Source: JBLRWS01 sp047921075
GTDB lineage: Bacteria; Bacteroidota; Rhodothermia; Balneolales; Balneolaceae
Reading direction: 5' to 3'
Length of the DNA stretch: 44,227 nt
Assembly: GCA_047921075.1 (NCBI GenBank)
Contig: JBLRWS010000017.1
Span: forward strand, 1 to 44,227
Shown piece after piece: positions 9,130 through 16,717 of this stretch (within the stretch, counting starts at the first letter, position 1; each line of letters begins with the position of its first letter). A model generated the notes under the pieces. That model saw only the letters and a list, made by a program, of their open reading frames with translations, was not told the DNA's origin and did not search any database. The position numbers and the translations under genes are program-made.

Positions 9130-10710
9130 ATGCAAAAAGAGACATCACTACGGGTGCTTCCCCACACAGCGGCCGATCCTGCGCTGCTTCGGGAAACGAT
9201 TATCGATCAGGGACTGGCAGAAGAGAGCACACTGCGCCATGTGCAGATTTTGCGCCGCTCGATCGATGCGCGGCAACGCCAGGTCATCATCAACCTGAAG
9301 GTACGCCTCTATCTGGATGAACCTTACGTTCCTGAACCGCCGTTGCTGCCCGACTATCCCAACGTACAAAATGCCCGCGAAGTAGCCGTGATTGGATCGG
9401 GCCCGGCCGGACTGTTTGCTGCACTTGAACTTATAGAGCACGGCCTGAAGCCGGTGGTTTTTGAACGCGGAAAAGATGTTCGGGATCGGATTGTAGACTT
9501 AAAAGCGATCAACGTACGGCACGAGGTAAATGAAGATTCGAATTACTGTTTTGGTGAAGGCGGAGCCGGAACCTATTCCGACGGCAAGCTCTACACACGG
9601 TCTACCAAGCGCGGCAATGTGCGCAAGGTGTTGGAGCTGCTTCACGGCTTTGGTGCGGTGGACGATATTTTGATCGACGCTCACCCCCACATTGGCACCA
9701 ACAAGCTGCCGCCAATTATCCGCAAAATGCGCGAGTGCATTCTGCAATGCGGTGGAGAGGTTCGGTTCAATACCCGCATAACCGATCTCGATATCGAAGG
9801 CGGCGCAATAAAAGGAGTGCGAACGCTACAGGGCGATCGGTTTCTATTTAAGGAAGTGATTTTGGCCACCGGCCACTCCGCCCGCGATATTTTTGAGATG
9901 CTGCACCGCAAGGGGCTCGCCCTCGAATGTAAGCCATTGGCCATCGGTGTTCGTGTGGAGCATCCGCAGGCACTGATCGATTCTATTCAATATTCGTGTG
10001 ACGATCGCGGACCGTACCTTCCGGCCGCTGCGTATCGCATTGCCAAACAGATTGACCGGCGCGGTGTTTACTCGTTTTGTATGTGTCCCGGCGGGGTAAT
10101 CGCCCCGTGCGCCACCCGTCCGGGCGAGATCGTAACCAACGGTTGGTCGTCATCGCGAAGAGCGCGCCCCACGGCCAATTCCGGCATTGTGGTGGAGCTT
10201 GCAATGGACGACTTTAAAGCCTACAGCGATCGCGGGCCGCTTGCGGCCATGGCGTTTCAGCAAGCGATTGAGCAGCGGGCGTGGGTGGAAGGCGGGCGCA
10301 CCCAGCGCGCACCTGCCCAGCGCCTGGGCGACTTTGTTGAAGGAAAACTCTCCGATGATCTGCCCGACACCTCCTACGCACCCGGTATTACCTCCGTAGA
10401 GCTGGCGTCGGTGCTGCCGGGGTGGATCTACCGCACACTTCAGAAAGGGTTCCGCACGATTGATCAGTCGATGAAAGGCTACCTGACCAACGAGGCGGTG
10501 GTACACGCTCCCGAAACCAGAACCTCTTCGCCGGTTACCATTCCCCGCGATCACAGCACATTTCAACACCCGCAGGCAGCCGGTTTATTCCCCTGTGGCG
10601 AGGGGGGCGGCTATTCCGGCGGTATCGTTTCGGCGGCGATGGATGGCATACGCTGCGCAAAAAAAGTGGCAGAGAAAGTGGCACAAACAACCAAACCAAT
10701 CGATCCATGA
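9130..10710 (+). CDS. FAD-dependent dehydrogenase (COG2509-type)
   Basis: A 526-residue flavoprotein. After about 80 residues resembling the N-terminal domain of this family, the dinucleotide-binding motif VAVIGSGPAGLFAALEL is at 85-101 and ends with an acidic strand (VVFERG). GEGGAGTYSDGKLYTR is the family-specific loop. The C-terminal GLFPCGEGGGYSGGIVSAA contacts FAD in related flavoproteins. Members are widespread, 500-550 residues long, and annotated only as uncharacterised FAD-dependent dehydrogenases; the electron acceptor and substrate are unknown. The stop overlaps the next start in an ATGA arrangement (10707-10710), so it is translationally coupled to the thioesterase. Confidence 0.88.
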   Translation: MQKETSLRVLPHTAADPALLRETIIDQGLAEESTLRHVQILRRSIDARQRQVIINLKVRLYLDEPYVPEPPLLPDYPNVQNAREVAVIGSGPAGLFAALELIEHGLKPVVFERGKDVRDRIVDLKAINVRHEVNEDSNYCFGEGGAGTYSDGKLYTRSTKRGNVRKVLELLHGFGAVDDILIDAHPHIGTNKLPPIIRKMRECILQCGGEVRFNTRITDLDIEGGAIKGVRTLQGDRFLFKEVILATGHSARDIFEMLHRKGLALECKPLAIGVRVEHPQALIDSIQYSCDDRGPYLPAAAYRIAKQIDRRGVYSFCMCPGGVIAPCATRPGEIVTNGWSSSRRARPTANSGIVVELAMDDFKAYSDRGPLAAMAFQQAIEQRAWVEGGRTQRAPAQRLGDFVEGKLSDDLPDTSYAPGITSVELASVLPGWIYRTLQKGFRTIDQSMKGYLTNEAVVHAPETRTSSPVTIPRDHSTFQHPQAAGLFPCGEGGGYSGGIVSAAMDGIRCAKKVAEKVAQTTKPIDP

Positions 10711-11105
10711 GCAATCCTCCGTTTTCCATTCAACTTTCGGTGCGTGATTATGAACTCGACTCTCAGGGAGTCGTAAACAATGCTGTCTATCAACACTATC
10801 TGGAGCACGCCCGCCACGAATTTTTAAAGTCGATCGGCCTGAACTTTAATACGCTGCACGAGCAGGGAACCGACGCGGTGGTGCATAAAGCGGAGCTGGT
10901 ATACAAGCGGGCCCTGCGCGGCGACGACCGGTGCGAGATACAGGTAACCGCGCGGAAAGAGGGCAACGTGCGGTTTCAGTTTCACCAAACCATTGTTCGC
11001 CTGCCGGATAAGGAACCGGTGCTGGACGCGGTGATTACGGCTGTATTTATCCAAAACGGCCGCCCGATTCGCCCGCCACAGGAAGTTCGGGATGCCATCC
11101 GATAA
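10707..11105 (+). CDS. Acyl-CoA thioesterase, hotdog fold (YbgC/4HBT type)
   Basis: A 132-residue hotdog protein. The N-terminal segment SVRDYELDSQGVVNNAVYQH carries the family Asp (Asp18) and the VVNNAxYxxYxExAR helix of 4-hydroxybenzoyl-CoA thioesterase-type enzymes. It hydrolyses an acyl-CoA thioester, usually as a dimer or tetramer; chain length is not predictable. It overlaps the FAD protein by 4 nt. The pair may act on the same substrate, but that is inference from coupling alone. It is not next to the Tol-Pal-like genes, which lie over 30 kb away at the other end of the window. Confidence 0.85.
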   Translation: MSNPPFSIQLSVRDYELDSQGVVNNAVYQHYLEHARHEFLKSIGLNFNTLHEQGTDAVVHKAELVYKRALRGDDRCEIQVTARKEGNVRFQFHQTIVRLPDKEPVLDAVITAVFIQNGRPIRPPQEVRDAIR

Positions 11106-11194
11106 AACCGCATAAACGAAACCAAACAATCCCCGAAAAAAACGGTATTATTGAGCGCGTAAACATCTAAACCAACGTACACCTACAGACGACT

Positions 11195-12058
11195 ATGGCG
11201 ATTTGGATCGCAATTTTACTGGGTATCATTCAGGGAATTTTTATGTTTTTCCCGGTTAGTTCTACCAGCCATCTTGCACTTACCCAGCACTGGTTGCTGG
11301 CGCGGGGTGCCAAGATGCCGGACCCCGATTCACCCGAAATGATTCTCTTCGATCTGATTGTACACGTCGGTACACTGGTATCGATTGCCTGGGTGTTTCG
11401 GAAAAGTCTTGCGGGCTACCTTTCCGGAACCATTGGTGGATTTTTGGAGTGGACCGGGAAGCCCCAAACGGAGAAAGGAGCACTCTATCGGCGGCTTACC
11501 TTTTACGGACTTTTTTCGGTTTTTGTAACCGGGGCGATCGGGTTTCCTCTTAAACCGTTTTTTGAAGGAATTTTTGCCGAACCCATATTGATGAGCCTCA
11601 CTCTTACGGCTACCGGCATTATACTGTGGTGGACCGACTACCTGCCGCCGCGTAAAGTGGGTTTGCGTCAGATCGGCCTGGGCATCGCTTTTATTATCGG
11701 AGCGGCGCAGGCAATGGCTCTGATGCCCGGCCTCAGCCGAAGCGGCATGACCATCGCCTTTGCTCTCTTTGCCGGACTGCAGCGACGATGGGCAGCCGAG
11801 TACAGTTTCTTTATCGCGTTCCCCACGATTCTTGGGGCAACTCTGCTTCAGGCGCTGGAGGTGTATGGTTTTGGAGAAACGATTCAGCTTGGGTTTGCAC
11901 CGATGTTCACCGGGTTCGTCGTGTCGGCAATTGTGGGTGTTTTTGCGCTGAAAGTAGTGATCCATCTGCTCTACAAAGCGCAGTTCCGTGTTTTCAGCTA
12001 CTACGTCTGGTTTCTCGCGGTGGTGGTTGCCGTGTCGGCCTACTATGGATGGATGTAA
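11195..12058 (+). CDS. uppP: Undecaprenyl-diphosphatase family protein (UppP/BacA-like), with altered motif
   Basis: A 287-residue polytopic protein of the BacA/UppP family. In that family the enzyme dephosphorylates undecaprenyl pyrophosphate at the outer face of the membrane and so recycles the peptidoglycan lipid carrier. The second signature PGLSRSGMTIA (Arg182) is intact. The first is altered: it reads GIIQGIFMFFPVSSTSHLAL where the family has (E/Q)GxTEFLPxSSxGH. The second glutamate is Met17 and the Gly before His is Ser. The overall helix pattern and length are normal. It is the last gene of the plus-strand run and meets the rhodanese gene tail to tail with 9 nt between stops. It may be a divergent paralogue and not the main UppP. 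Confidence 0.8.
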   Translation: MAIWIAILLGIIQGIFMFFPVSSTSHLALTQHWLLARGAKMPDPDSPEMILFDLIVHVGTLVSIAWVFRKSLAGYLSGTIGGFLEWTGKPQTEKGALYRRLTFYGLFSVFVTGAIGFPLKPFFEGIFAEPILMSLTLTATGIILWWTDYLPPRKVGLRQIGLGIAFIIGAAQAMALMPGLSRSGMTIAFALFAGLQRRWAAEYSFFIAFPTILGATLLQALEVYGFGETIQLGFAPMFTGFVVSAIVGVFALKVVIHLLYKAQFRVFSYYVWFLAVVVAVSAYYGWM

Positions 12059-12067
12059 CGCCCCGGT

Positions 12068-12394
12068 TTAGTATTCGGGCATTGATGGATCAATTTCCCG
12101 CGCCCATGCGTTAATGCCGCCCTTCAGATTGGCAACCTGTTGGAACCCGTTGTCGAGAAGCTGTCCACACGCTTTGGCGCTGCGGTTGCCGGAACGGCAC
12201 ATCACCACGATTTCCTTGCCGCGGTCTATTTCATCAAGGCGGTCGCCAAGCTGATCGAGTGGAATCAGCTGCCCGTCCAGGCTGGCAATCATCGCTTCAA
12301 ACTCTTCACGAACATCGAGAAGAATAAAATCCTCGTCCGCTTCCCGTTTGGCTTTCAGTTGGTGCACATCGATTTCGTTGATTTCGTGGGCCAT
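12068..12394 (-). CDS. Single-domain rhodanese-like protein
   Basis: A 108-residue rhodanese fold. The active-site loop is CRSGNRSA with Cys66, preceded by LLDVREEFE, the usual entrance motif, and followed by the NLKGGINAWA C-terminal motif. Such proteins carry a persulfide on the Cys and move sulfur to an acceptor; a CRxGxR loop is common in this group. There is no signal peptide, so it is cytosolic. It is the last gene of the minus-strand operon, 13 nt after lptB. No sulfur-metabolism neighbours point to its partner; miaA upstream is a tRNA modifier, but it does not itself need sulfur. Confidence 0.88.
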   Translation of the reverse strand: MAHEINEIDVHQLKAKREADEDFILLDVREEFEAMIASLDGQLIPLDQLGDRLDEIDRGKEIVVMCRSGNRSAKACGQLLDNGFQQVANLKGGINAWAREIDPSMPEY

Positions 12395-12407
12395 AGTGTG
12401 GGTGATT

Positions 12408-13169
12408 TTAGTATCGGTCTAATCGAAATTGTTTTCCAAGATAAAGCTCTTTGGCCTCTTCGTCTTCGGCCAGGGTTTCGGCGGTTCCTTCGCGTAATAT
12501 TTTTCCCTCGAACATCAAATACGCACGGTCGGTGATGGCGAGTGTTTCGTGCACGTTATGATCGGTGATAAAAATACCGATGTTGCGTTTACCGAGCTCG
12601 GCTACAATTTCCTGAATGTCTTCCACGGCGATGGGATCTACCCCCGCAAACGGTTCATCCAGCAAAATAAATTTTGGGTCGGTAATGAGCGCCCGGGCAA
12701 TTTCCGTTCGCCGCCGCTCGCCGCCACTGAGGCTGTACCCTTTGTTGTTCACCACTTTGTGCAGGCCAAACTCCTCAATCAATGAATCGGTCTTCTCTTT
12801 AATCTCTTTCCGTTTCATGCCGGGCTGGAACTCAAGCACGGCTTCCAGATTTTGGCGAACGGTTAAATTTCGGAATACACTCGCCTCTTGTGCCAGATAC
12901 CCGATGCCCATACGCGCCCGCTGATACATCGCTTTTTTGGTGATCTCTTTGTCATTCAGAAAAATACGCCCGCTTCTGGGGCGCACCACGCCGGTAAACA
13001 TGTAGAACGTAGTGGTTTTTCCGGCTCCGTTGGGCCCCAGCAGGCCCACAATCTCACCCTGTTTTACATTGATTGAAACGTGATCGACCACCACCCGGCC
13101 CCGGTAGCTTTTTACCAGGTCTTTGCTGTACAGTATTTGTGGTTGCTGTGTGTGATCGGGGGTGGTCAT
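12408..13169 (-). CDS. lptB: LPS export ABC transporter ATP-binding protein LptB
   Basis: A 253-residue ATPase of the LptB2FG complex, which extracts lipopolysaccharide from the inner membrane and pushes it along the Lpt bridge. Walker A GPNGAGKT is at 45-52, the Q-loop lies in YLAQEASVF, the signature SLSGG at 146-150, Walker B FILLDEP with FAGVDPIAV near 167-180, and the switch His in ITDHNVHET. FAGVDPIAV is characteristic of LptB. The frame remains open upstream to 13550, but that part overlaps purQ in another frame and is unrelated; MTTPDHTQQP at 13169 is the natural start. LptF and LptG are not in the window. Confidence 0.95.
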   Translation of the reverse strand: MTTPDHTQQPQILYSKDLVKSYRGRVVVDHVSINVKQGEIVGLLGPNGAGKTTTFYMFTGVVRPRSGRIFLNDKEITKKAMYQRARMGIGYLAQEASVFRNLTVRQNLEAVLEFQPGMKRKEIKEKTDSLIEEFGLHKVVNNKGYSLSGGERRRTEIARALITDPKFILLDEPFAGVDPIAVEDIQEIVAELGKRNIGIFITDHNVHETLAITDRAYLMFEGKILREGTAETLAEDEEAKELYLGKQFRLDRY

Positions 13170-13186
13170 TTGGGGGTGCGGATCGA

Positions 13187-13891
13187 TTAAGCGATAGCAA
13201 GTGAGTTGAAAATGGAGTCGAACAGCAATGTGCCATCGGTGCCGCCAAGCAGAGCTTCCATGGCGCGCTCGGGGTGTGGCATCATGCCAAGTACGTTGCC
13301 TTGCCGGTTCACAATGCCGGCAATGGCATCCACAGAACCGTTGAAGTTTGAAGCCTCGGAAAGCGACCCATCCGCTTCGCAATAACGGAACAGAATCTGA
13401 TGATTGTCTTGCAGTTTCTTTAGCCCATCTTCGTCGATGACGTAATTTCCCTCGCCGTGCGAAACCGGAATGGAGAGCACCGTGCCGGGCTCGAGCGCGT
13501 CTGTGTAGGGCGGGCGGCTGGTCTCCACGCGAATGAAGGTATGCTTGCAAACGAAGCGTAGTTTTTGATTATGCAGCATGGCACCGGGCAGCAACCCCGC
13601 TTCCAGTAAAATCTGGAATCCGTTGCAGATGCCCATAACCGGACGCCCCTCTGCGGCATACGCTTGCACGGCGTTCATCACGGGCGAGAAGCGGGCAATG
13701 GCACCGCTTCGCAGGTAATCACCGTAGGAAAATCCGCCGGGAATAATCAGCAAATCAATATCCGATAAGTCGGTCTCTTTGTGCCACAGGAAGCGGGTGG
13801 AGGTGTTCATCACCTTGCTCATGGCATGGTAGGCGTCGTGGTCGCAATTGGAGCCGGGAAATACAACAACTCCGATCTGTTTGGATGGCAT
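13187..13891 (-). CDS. purQ: Phosphoribosylformylglycinamidine synthase subunit PurQ (glutaminase)
   Basis: A 234-residue class I glutamine amidotransferase that supplies ammonia to PurL for the fourth step of purine synthesis (FGAR to FGAM). The opening IGVVVFPGSNCDHDA, the GGFSYGDYLR oxyanion segment, the nucleophile Cys89 in MGICNGFQ and the C-terminal MMPHPERA (His/Glu of the triad) are all present. Length is normal for the stand-alone PurQ of the PurLQS system. PurS is encoded two genes upstream in the same operon, with clpS between. The large subunit PurL is not in the window. It is separated from clpS by 3 nt. Confidence 0.96.
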   Translation of the reverse strand: MPSKQIGVVVFPGSNCDHDAYHAMSKVMNTSTRFLWHKETDLSDIDLLIIPGGFSYGDYLRSGAIARFSPVMNAVQAYAAEGRPVMGICNGFQILLEAGLLPGAMLHNQKLRFVCKHTFIRVETSRPPYTDALEPGTVLSIPVSHGEGNYVIDEDGLKKLQDNHQILFRYCEADGSLSEASNFNGSVDAIAGIVNRQGNVLGMMPHPERAMEALLGGTDGTLLFDSIFNSLAIA

Positions 13892-13894
13892 GGG

Positions 13895-14218
13895 CTATCC
13901 TTTTATTTCAGTTACAAGTTGAATTTCTTGCAAAACGGCGTTGATTTTAAGGCACTCTTCAAAGCTGCCCTCAAACACAGTTGCTTTGCCTTCGTTGTGT
14001 ACCGTTAATGTAAGCTCTTCGGCCTTGGCCACAGTGCAACCCAGCGCTTTAATAAGCTGGTTAATCACTTCATCAAATGTGTGAATGTCATCATCATATA
14101 AAATAAGCCGCCACGGGGTCTGAATCTCCTCCTCTTCCTCCACCATTTCCAGCACATCGGGGGTTGGAGATTGAGCCGGTTTCTGCTCGGCGATATGCGG
14201 ATGAAAGGGATTTGGCAT
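13895..14218 (-). CDS. clpS: ClpS-like ATP-dependent Clp protease adaptor
   Basis: A 107-residue protein with a flexible acidic N-terminus (to about residue 36) and a ClpS fold. WRLILYDDDIHTFDEVI matches the ClpS motif in which residues after the DD(D/Y) form the N-degron pocket; a helix (LIKALGC), the segment LTLTVHNEGKATVFEGSFEE and LQEIQLVTEI complete it. ClpS delivers N-end-rule substrates to ClpAP or ClpCP. The usual LNDDxTPM is YDDDIHTF here, so pocket specificity may differ. It lies between purS and purQ with spacers of 6 and 3 nt, an unusual place because clpS commonly sits beside clpA. No clpA or clpC is in the window. Confidence 0.85.
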   Translation of the reverse strand: MPNPFHPHIAEQKPAQSPTPDVLEMVEEEEEIQTPWRLILYDDDIHTFDEVINQLIKALGCTVAKAEELTLTVHNEGKATVFEGSFEECLKINAVLQEIQLVTEIKG

Positions 14219-14224
14219 GGGCGG

Positions 14225-14473
14225 TTACAATGGTGCGATCTCGATGCGGTAATCTTCCATGACCTCGTTGGCCAGCAGTTGTTCGCACGATGCTTTTGCA
14301 GTCTCGAGCGCTTCTTGCTCGCTGTTGGCAGAAATATCGAGCTCGATGCGCTTGCCGATACGAACATCTTCGACAGTGGTAAGCCCGAGATTTTGCAGGG
14401 CGTGATGCGCCGCCTTGCCTTTGGGATCGAGAATGGATTTACGAAGTGTGACGTGGACGATAGCTTTGTACAT
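14225..14473 (-). CDS. purS: Phosphoribosylformylglycinamidine synthase subunit PurS
   Basis: An 82-residue small subunit that holds PurL and PurQ together in the FGAM synthase complex. The pattern YKAIVHVTLRKSILDPKGKA, then ALQNLGLTTVEDVRIGKRIE and a C-terminal 'CEQLLANEVMEDYRIEI', is diagnostic. An ATG 6 codons upstream (14491) also fits the frame, but MYKAIVHV at 14473 gives the standard PurS N-terminus. It is separated from miaA by 36 nt and from clpS by 6 nt. Together with purQ it shows that the purine synthase is of the multi-subunit type, not the single-chain PurL of enterobacteria. Confidence 0.93.
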   Translation of the reverse strand: MYKAIVHVTLRKSILDPKGKAAHHALQNLGLTTVEDVRIGKRIELDISANSEQEALETAKASCEQLLANEVMEDYRIEIAPL

Positions 14474-14509
14474 GGAGCGACTTGTGTGCAATTGTTCAGA
14501 AGCTGAAAG

Positions 14510-15442
14510 TTAACCTTTCTCGCATTCAGCCGCTACCTGTTGTTTGATGCGCTCGACGCACGATTCTGTATCCAGCTCGTGCATGGGCAGCCACGTGGCA
14601 AAGTCCCATTTCCGAAACCACGTGATCTGCCGTTTGGCATATCGTCGGGTAGCGGTTTTCATATCTTTTACCATCTGTTCATAACTGAGATTTCCATCAA
14701 GGTGAGCAAGCACCTGCCGGTAGCCCACCGATTGCAGCGCCTGCGCGCCGGGGTCGAGCCCGTCTGCCAACAGCTCTTTTACCTCCTCTACCAGCCCATT
14801 GGCGAGCATCTCATCGCACCGCAGGTTGATGCGCTCGTGCAGCTTTTTTCGTGGCCGGTGCAGTAAAAAAACACGATATCGCAGATCCGGCTCCTGCTCT
14901 TGCTGATGAAAGCTGCTGAACGGTTTTCCGGTTTGCATCCACACATCGAGCGCGCGGTAGATGCGTTGCACATTCTTGCCATCCATTTTGCCGATATATT
15001 CGGGATCCACCTCCTTCAAACGGAGATACAGTACGTCGATTCCATCCCGATCGTGTTCCTGACGAAGCTGTGCCAGATTGGCTTCATTTGATTCGGGAAG
15101 GTCATCAAACGGAAACAGCAGCGACTGCAGGTGCAAGGTAGAACCGCCGGCTACAATCACCTGTTTATTACGCGCTTCGATGTCATCCATCTTGGCTGTA
15201 GCGCGGTCGTAAAATTGCTGTGCGGTATCTGATTTGGTGATATCCAGGCAGGAGATGTTATGATGCGGCACAGCGGCCAGCTGTTCGGCGTCGGGCTTGG
15301 CGGTACCCGCATCCAGTCCGCGAAAACATTGCCGCGAGTCGGCAGAGATGATCTCCCCGTTGAGCTCTTTCGCCAGCGCTACGGCCAGCGAACTTTTGCC
15401 CGACGCGGTAGGCCCGGCAATAAGAATACGTGGGCGGTTCAT
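14510..15442 (-). CDS. miaA: tRNA dimethylallyltransferase MiaA
   Basis: A 310-residue enzyme that adds a dimethylallyl group to N6 of A37 in tRNAs reading UNN codons. The P-loop-type GPTASGKS is at 10-17, the substrate motif SADSRQCFRGLDAGTAKP follows (usual DSRQVYR is DSRQCFR, a mild change), and the tRNA-binding segment GKNVQRIYRALDV and the C-terminal RYAKRQITWFRKWD are present. Length is normal. It lies 11 nt downstream of the PorV-like gene and heads the purine/Clp part of the operon. It meets a substrate in this same window: tRNA-Phe at 25189 has A36 and A37, the usual recognition bases. Confidence 0.96.
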   Translation of the reverse strand: MNRPRILIAGPTASGKSSLAVALAKELNGEIISADSRQCFRGLDAGTAKPDAEQLAAVPHHNISCLDITKSDTAQQFYDRATAKMDDIEARNKQVIVAGGSTLHLQSLLFPFDDLPESNEANLAQLRQEHDRDGIDVLYLRLKEVDPEYIGKMDGKNVQRIYRALDVWMQTGKPFSSFHQQEQEPDLRYRVFLLHRPRKKLHERINLRCDEMLANGLVEEVKELLADGLDPGAQALQSVGYRQVLAHLDGNLSYEQMVKDMKTATRRYAKRQITWFRKWDFATWLPMHELDTESCVERIKQQVAAECEKG

Positions 15443-15453
15443 GGGTGCGGCAG

Positions 15454-16518
15454 TTAGATGGTTACCCGAAGAGAGATTCGGTGCGACAAGCCCAGCACCG
15501 AGGCTTGACCGCCAAAATTGGAGAAGCCGTAGTCGATAAATACCGACCCGAGATGGAGGCCGGCGCCGAGCGTGGGCGACATAAACAGGCGATTGTCAGG
15601 GTCGGTGGTGAAATCGGTGACACCCGCCCGAAGGCTGAGGCGCTGCAGGTAGGTGCCCTCTACGCCAATGTGCGGTTCAAAACTTACACGCCCCATGTTG
15701 ATGAAAAATGTGCGCCGGTTTTCGAATCGGATATCCACATCGGCAGCGGCGGTAAGCTGAATGTCATCAAAATCGAACAGGCGCCCAACGCCGGCTTTTA
15801 CGGTCGGAAGCACCCGTTCATTCTGTCCGGTTGGGAGCTCATCATCAAATGTTTCTTCAAAATCGCCGAACGCGTCGCGGTTTACCGACCAGAATTTCAT
15901 CATGGTGGTGAGGTCCATCACCTGTACGCCCAACAAAGTTCGCCCGGTTTGATATTGCAGCCCGGCATCGAGGCTGTAGCCCCAGCCATCGGCAAACGGC
16001 CCCAGGCTGTGATTGATGATTTTGGCATTGACTCCCCACGCCAGCTGGTCGTTCACCTTCTGAGCGTACGAGAGGAGGAAAGCGAGATCGGTAACACTGA
16101 ACTCTTCAATAAAATCCTGCACATTTTCGCGGGGCAGGTTTCGCTCGCGGTCGAACGCGTTGAGGGTGTTGGCGATATTATCCACACCCTGACGGAATAT
16201 GGAAAGGGCAATGACGCCGTTTCGTTGTTTCAGTGGCAGGGCAATCGCGCCGTAATCGTAACTTACGATGCCAGAAAACCGCTCGGAGTGCATGTAGGCG
16301 ATATCCAGCTTTTCTACATTTGCCAGCCCGGCGGGGTTCCAATAGGCGGCAGTTACGTCACCCACCACTGCGGCGTGTGCACTGCCCATGCCCAGCGCAC
16401 GGGCACCGGCGCCAACGGAGAGAAAGTCGCCCCCAAATTTGGCTGTCACGAACGTTTGCGCCTGCGCACCGGCGGGAGCCAGCATCAGGGCGAGTAAAAC
16501 AATGGCAGAAAATCTCAC
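15454..16518 (-). CDS. PorV/PorQ-family outer-membrane beta-barrel protein
   Basis: A 354-residue barrel with an N-terminal signal peptide (hydrophobic IVLLALMLAPAGAQA, cleavage after AQA). The mature N-terminus FLSVGAGARALGMGSAHAAV and then AAYWNPAGLA are the signature of the PorV/PorQ family, which is related to FadL-type barrels. PorV is a type IX secretion component in Bacteroidota; other family members have no assigned role, so secretion is only possible here. The chain ends LSHRISLRVTI, a typical terminal strand. It is the first gene of the seven-gene minus-strand operon. It shares the 199-nt divergent spacer with dnaN. Confidence 0.85.
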   Translation of the reverse strand: MRFSAIVLLALMLAPAGAQAQTFVTAKFGGDFLSVGAGARALGMGSAHAAVVGDVTAAYWNPAGLANVEKLDIAYMHSERFSGIVSYDYGAIALPLKQRNGVIALSIFRQGVDNIANTLNAFDRERNLPRENVQDFIEEFSVTDLAFLLSYAQKVNDQLAWGVNAKIINHSLGPFADGWGYSLDAGLQYQTGRTLLGVQVMDLTTMMKFWSVNRDAFGDFEETFDDELPTGQNERVLPTVKAGVGRLFDFDDIQLTAAADVDIRFENRRTFFINMGRVSFEPHIGVEGTYLQRLSLRAGVTDFTTDPDNRLFMSPTLGAGLHLGSVFIDYGFSNFGGQASVLGLSHRISLRVTI

Positions 16519-16692
16519 ATCACATCGGTTTAACTGAATGCTGAATATACTTTTTCTTCATTCCAGATGATAATGGAACGCGAAAAGTTTATACTTGGTA
16601 CCTGTCCCGTTAAACCGGCGGGCAGACAGTTGCGGCAAGCATCCAGATTTAGTAGTATCACACTATCTAACCCCGGTTAACCCACATCCTGT

Positions 16693-16701
16693 TTATCCAC
16701 A
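16693..16701 (+). promoter_or_regulatory. DnaA box upstream of dnaN
   Basis: TTATCCACA matches the bacterial DnaA-box consensus at all nine positions and lies 16 nt before the dnaN start. A short palindrome GGTTAACC (about 16674-16681) is just upstream. Only one good box is visible in the 199-nt spacer, so autoregulation of dnaN by DnaA is more likely than a replication origin. dnaA itself is not in the window. Confidence 0.55.
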
Positions 16702-16717
16702 ACTTTACGGATTGCAT

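Noticed and set aside
10707..11105. Thioesterase as ybgC of a tol-pal operon
   Set aside because: The motor genes are more than 30 kb away and the gene is coupled to a flavoprotein.
13170..13550. 127-residue N-terminal extension of LptB
   Set aside because: It overlaps purQ in another frame, is Arg/His-rich and not found in LptB; the start at 13169 is used.
15430..16497. 355-codon plus-strand ORF opposite the PorV-like gene
   Set aside because: The minus-strand protein has a signal peptide and family motifs; the plus-strand product has none.
16519..16717. Chromosomal replication origin next to dnaN
   Set aside because: Only one DnaA box, no AT-rich unwinding element or dnaA gene; an origin usually has several boxes.
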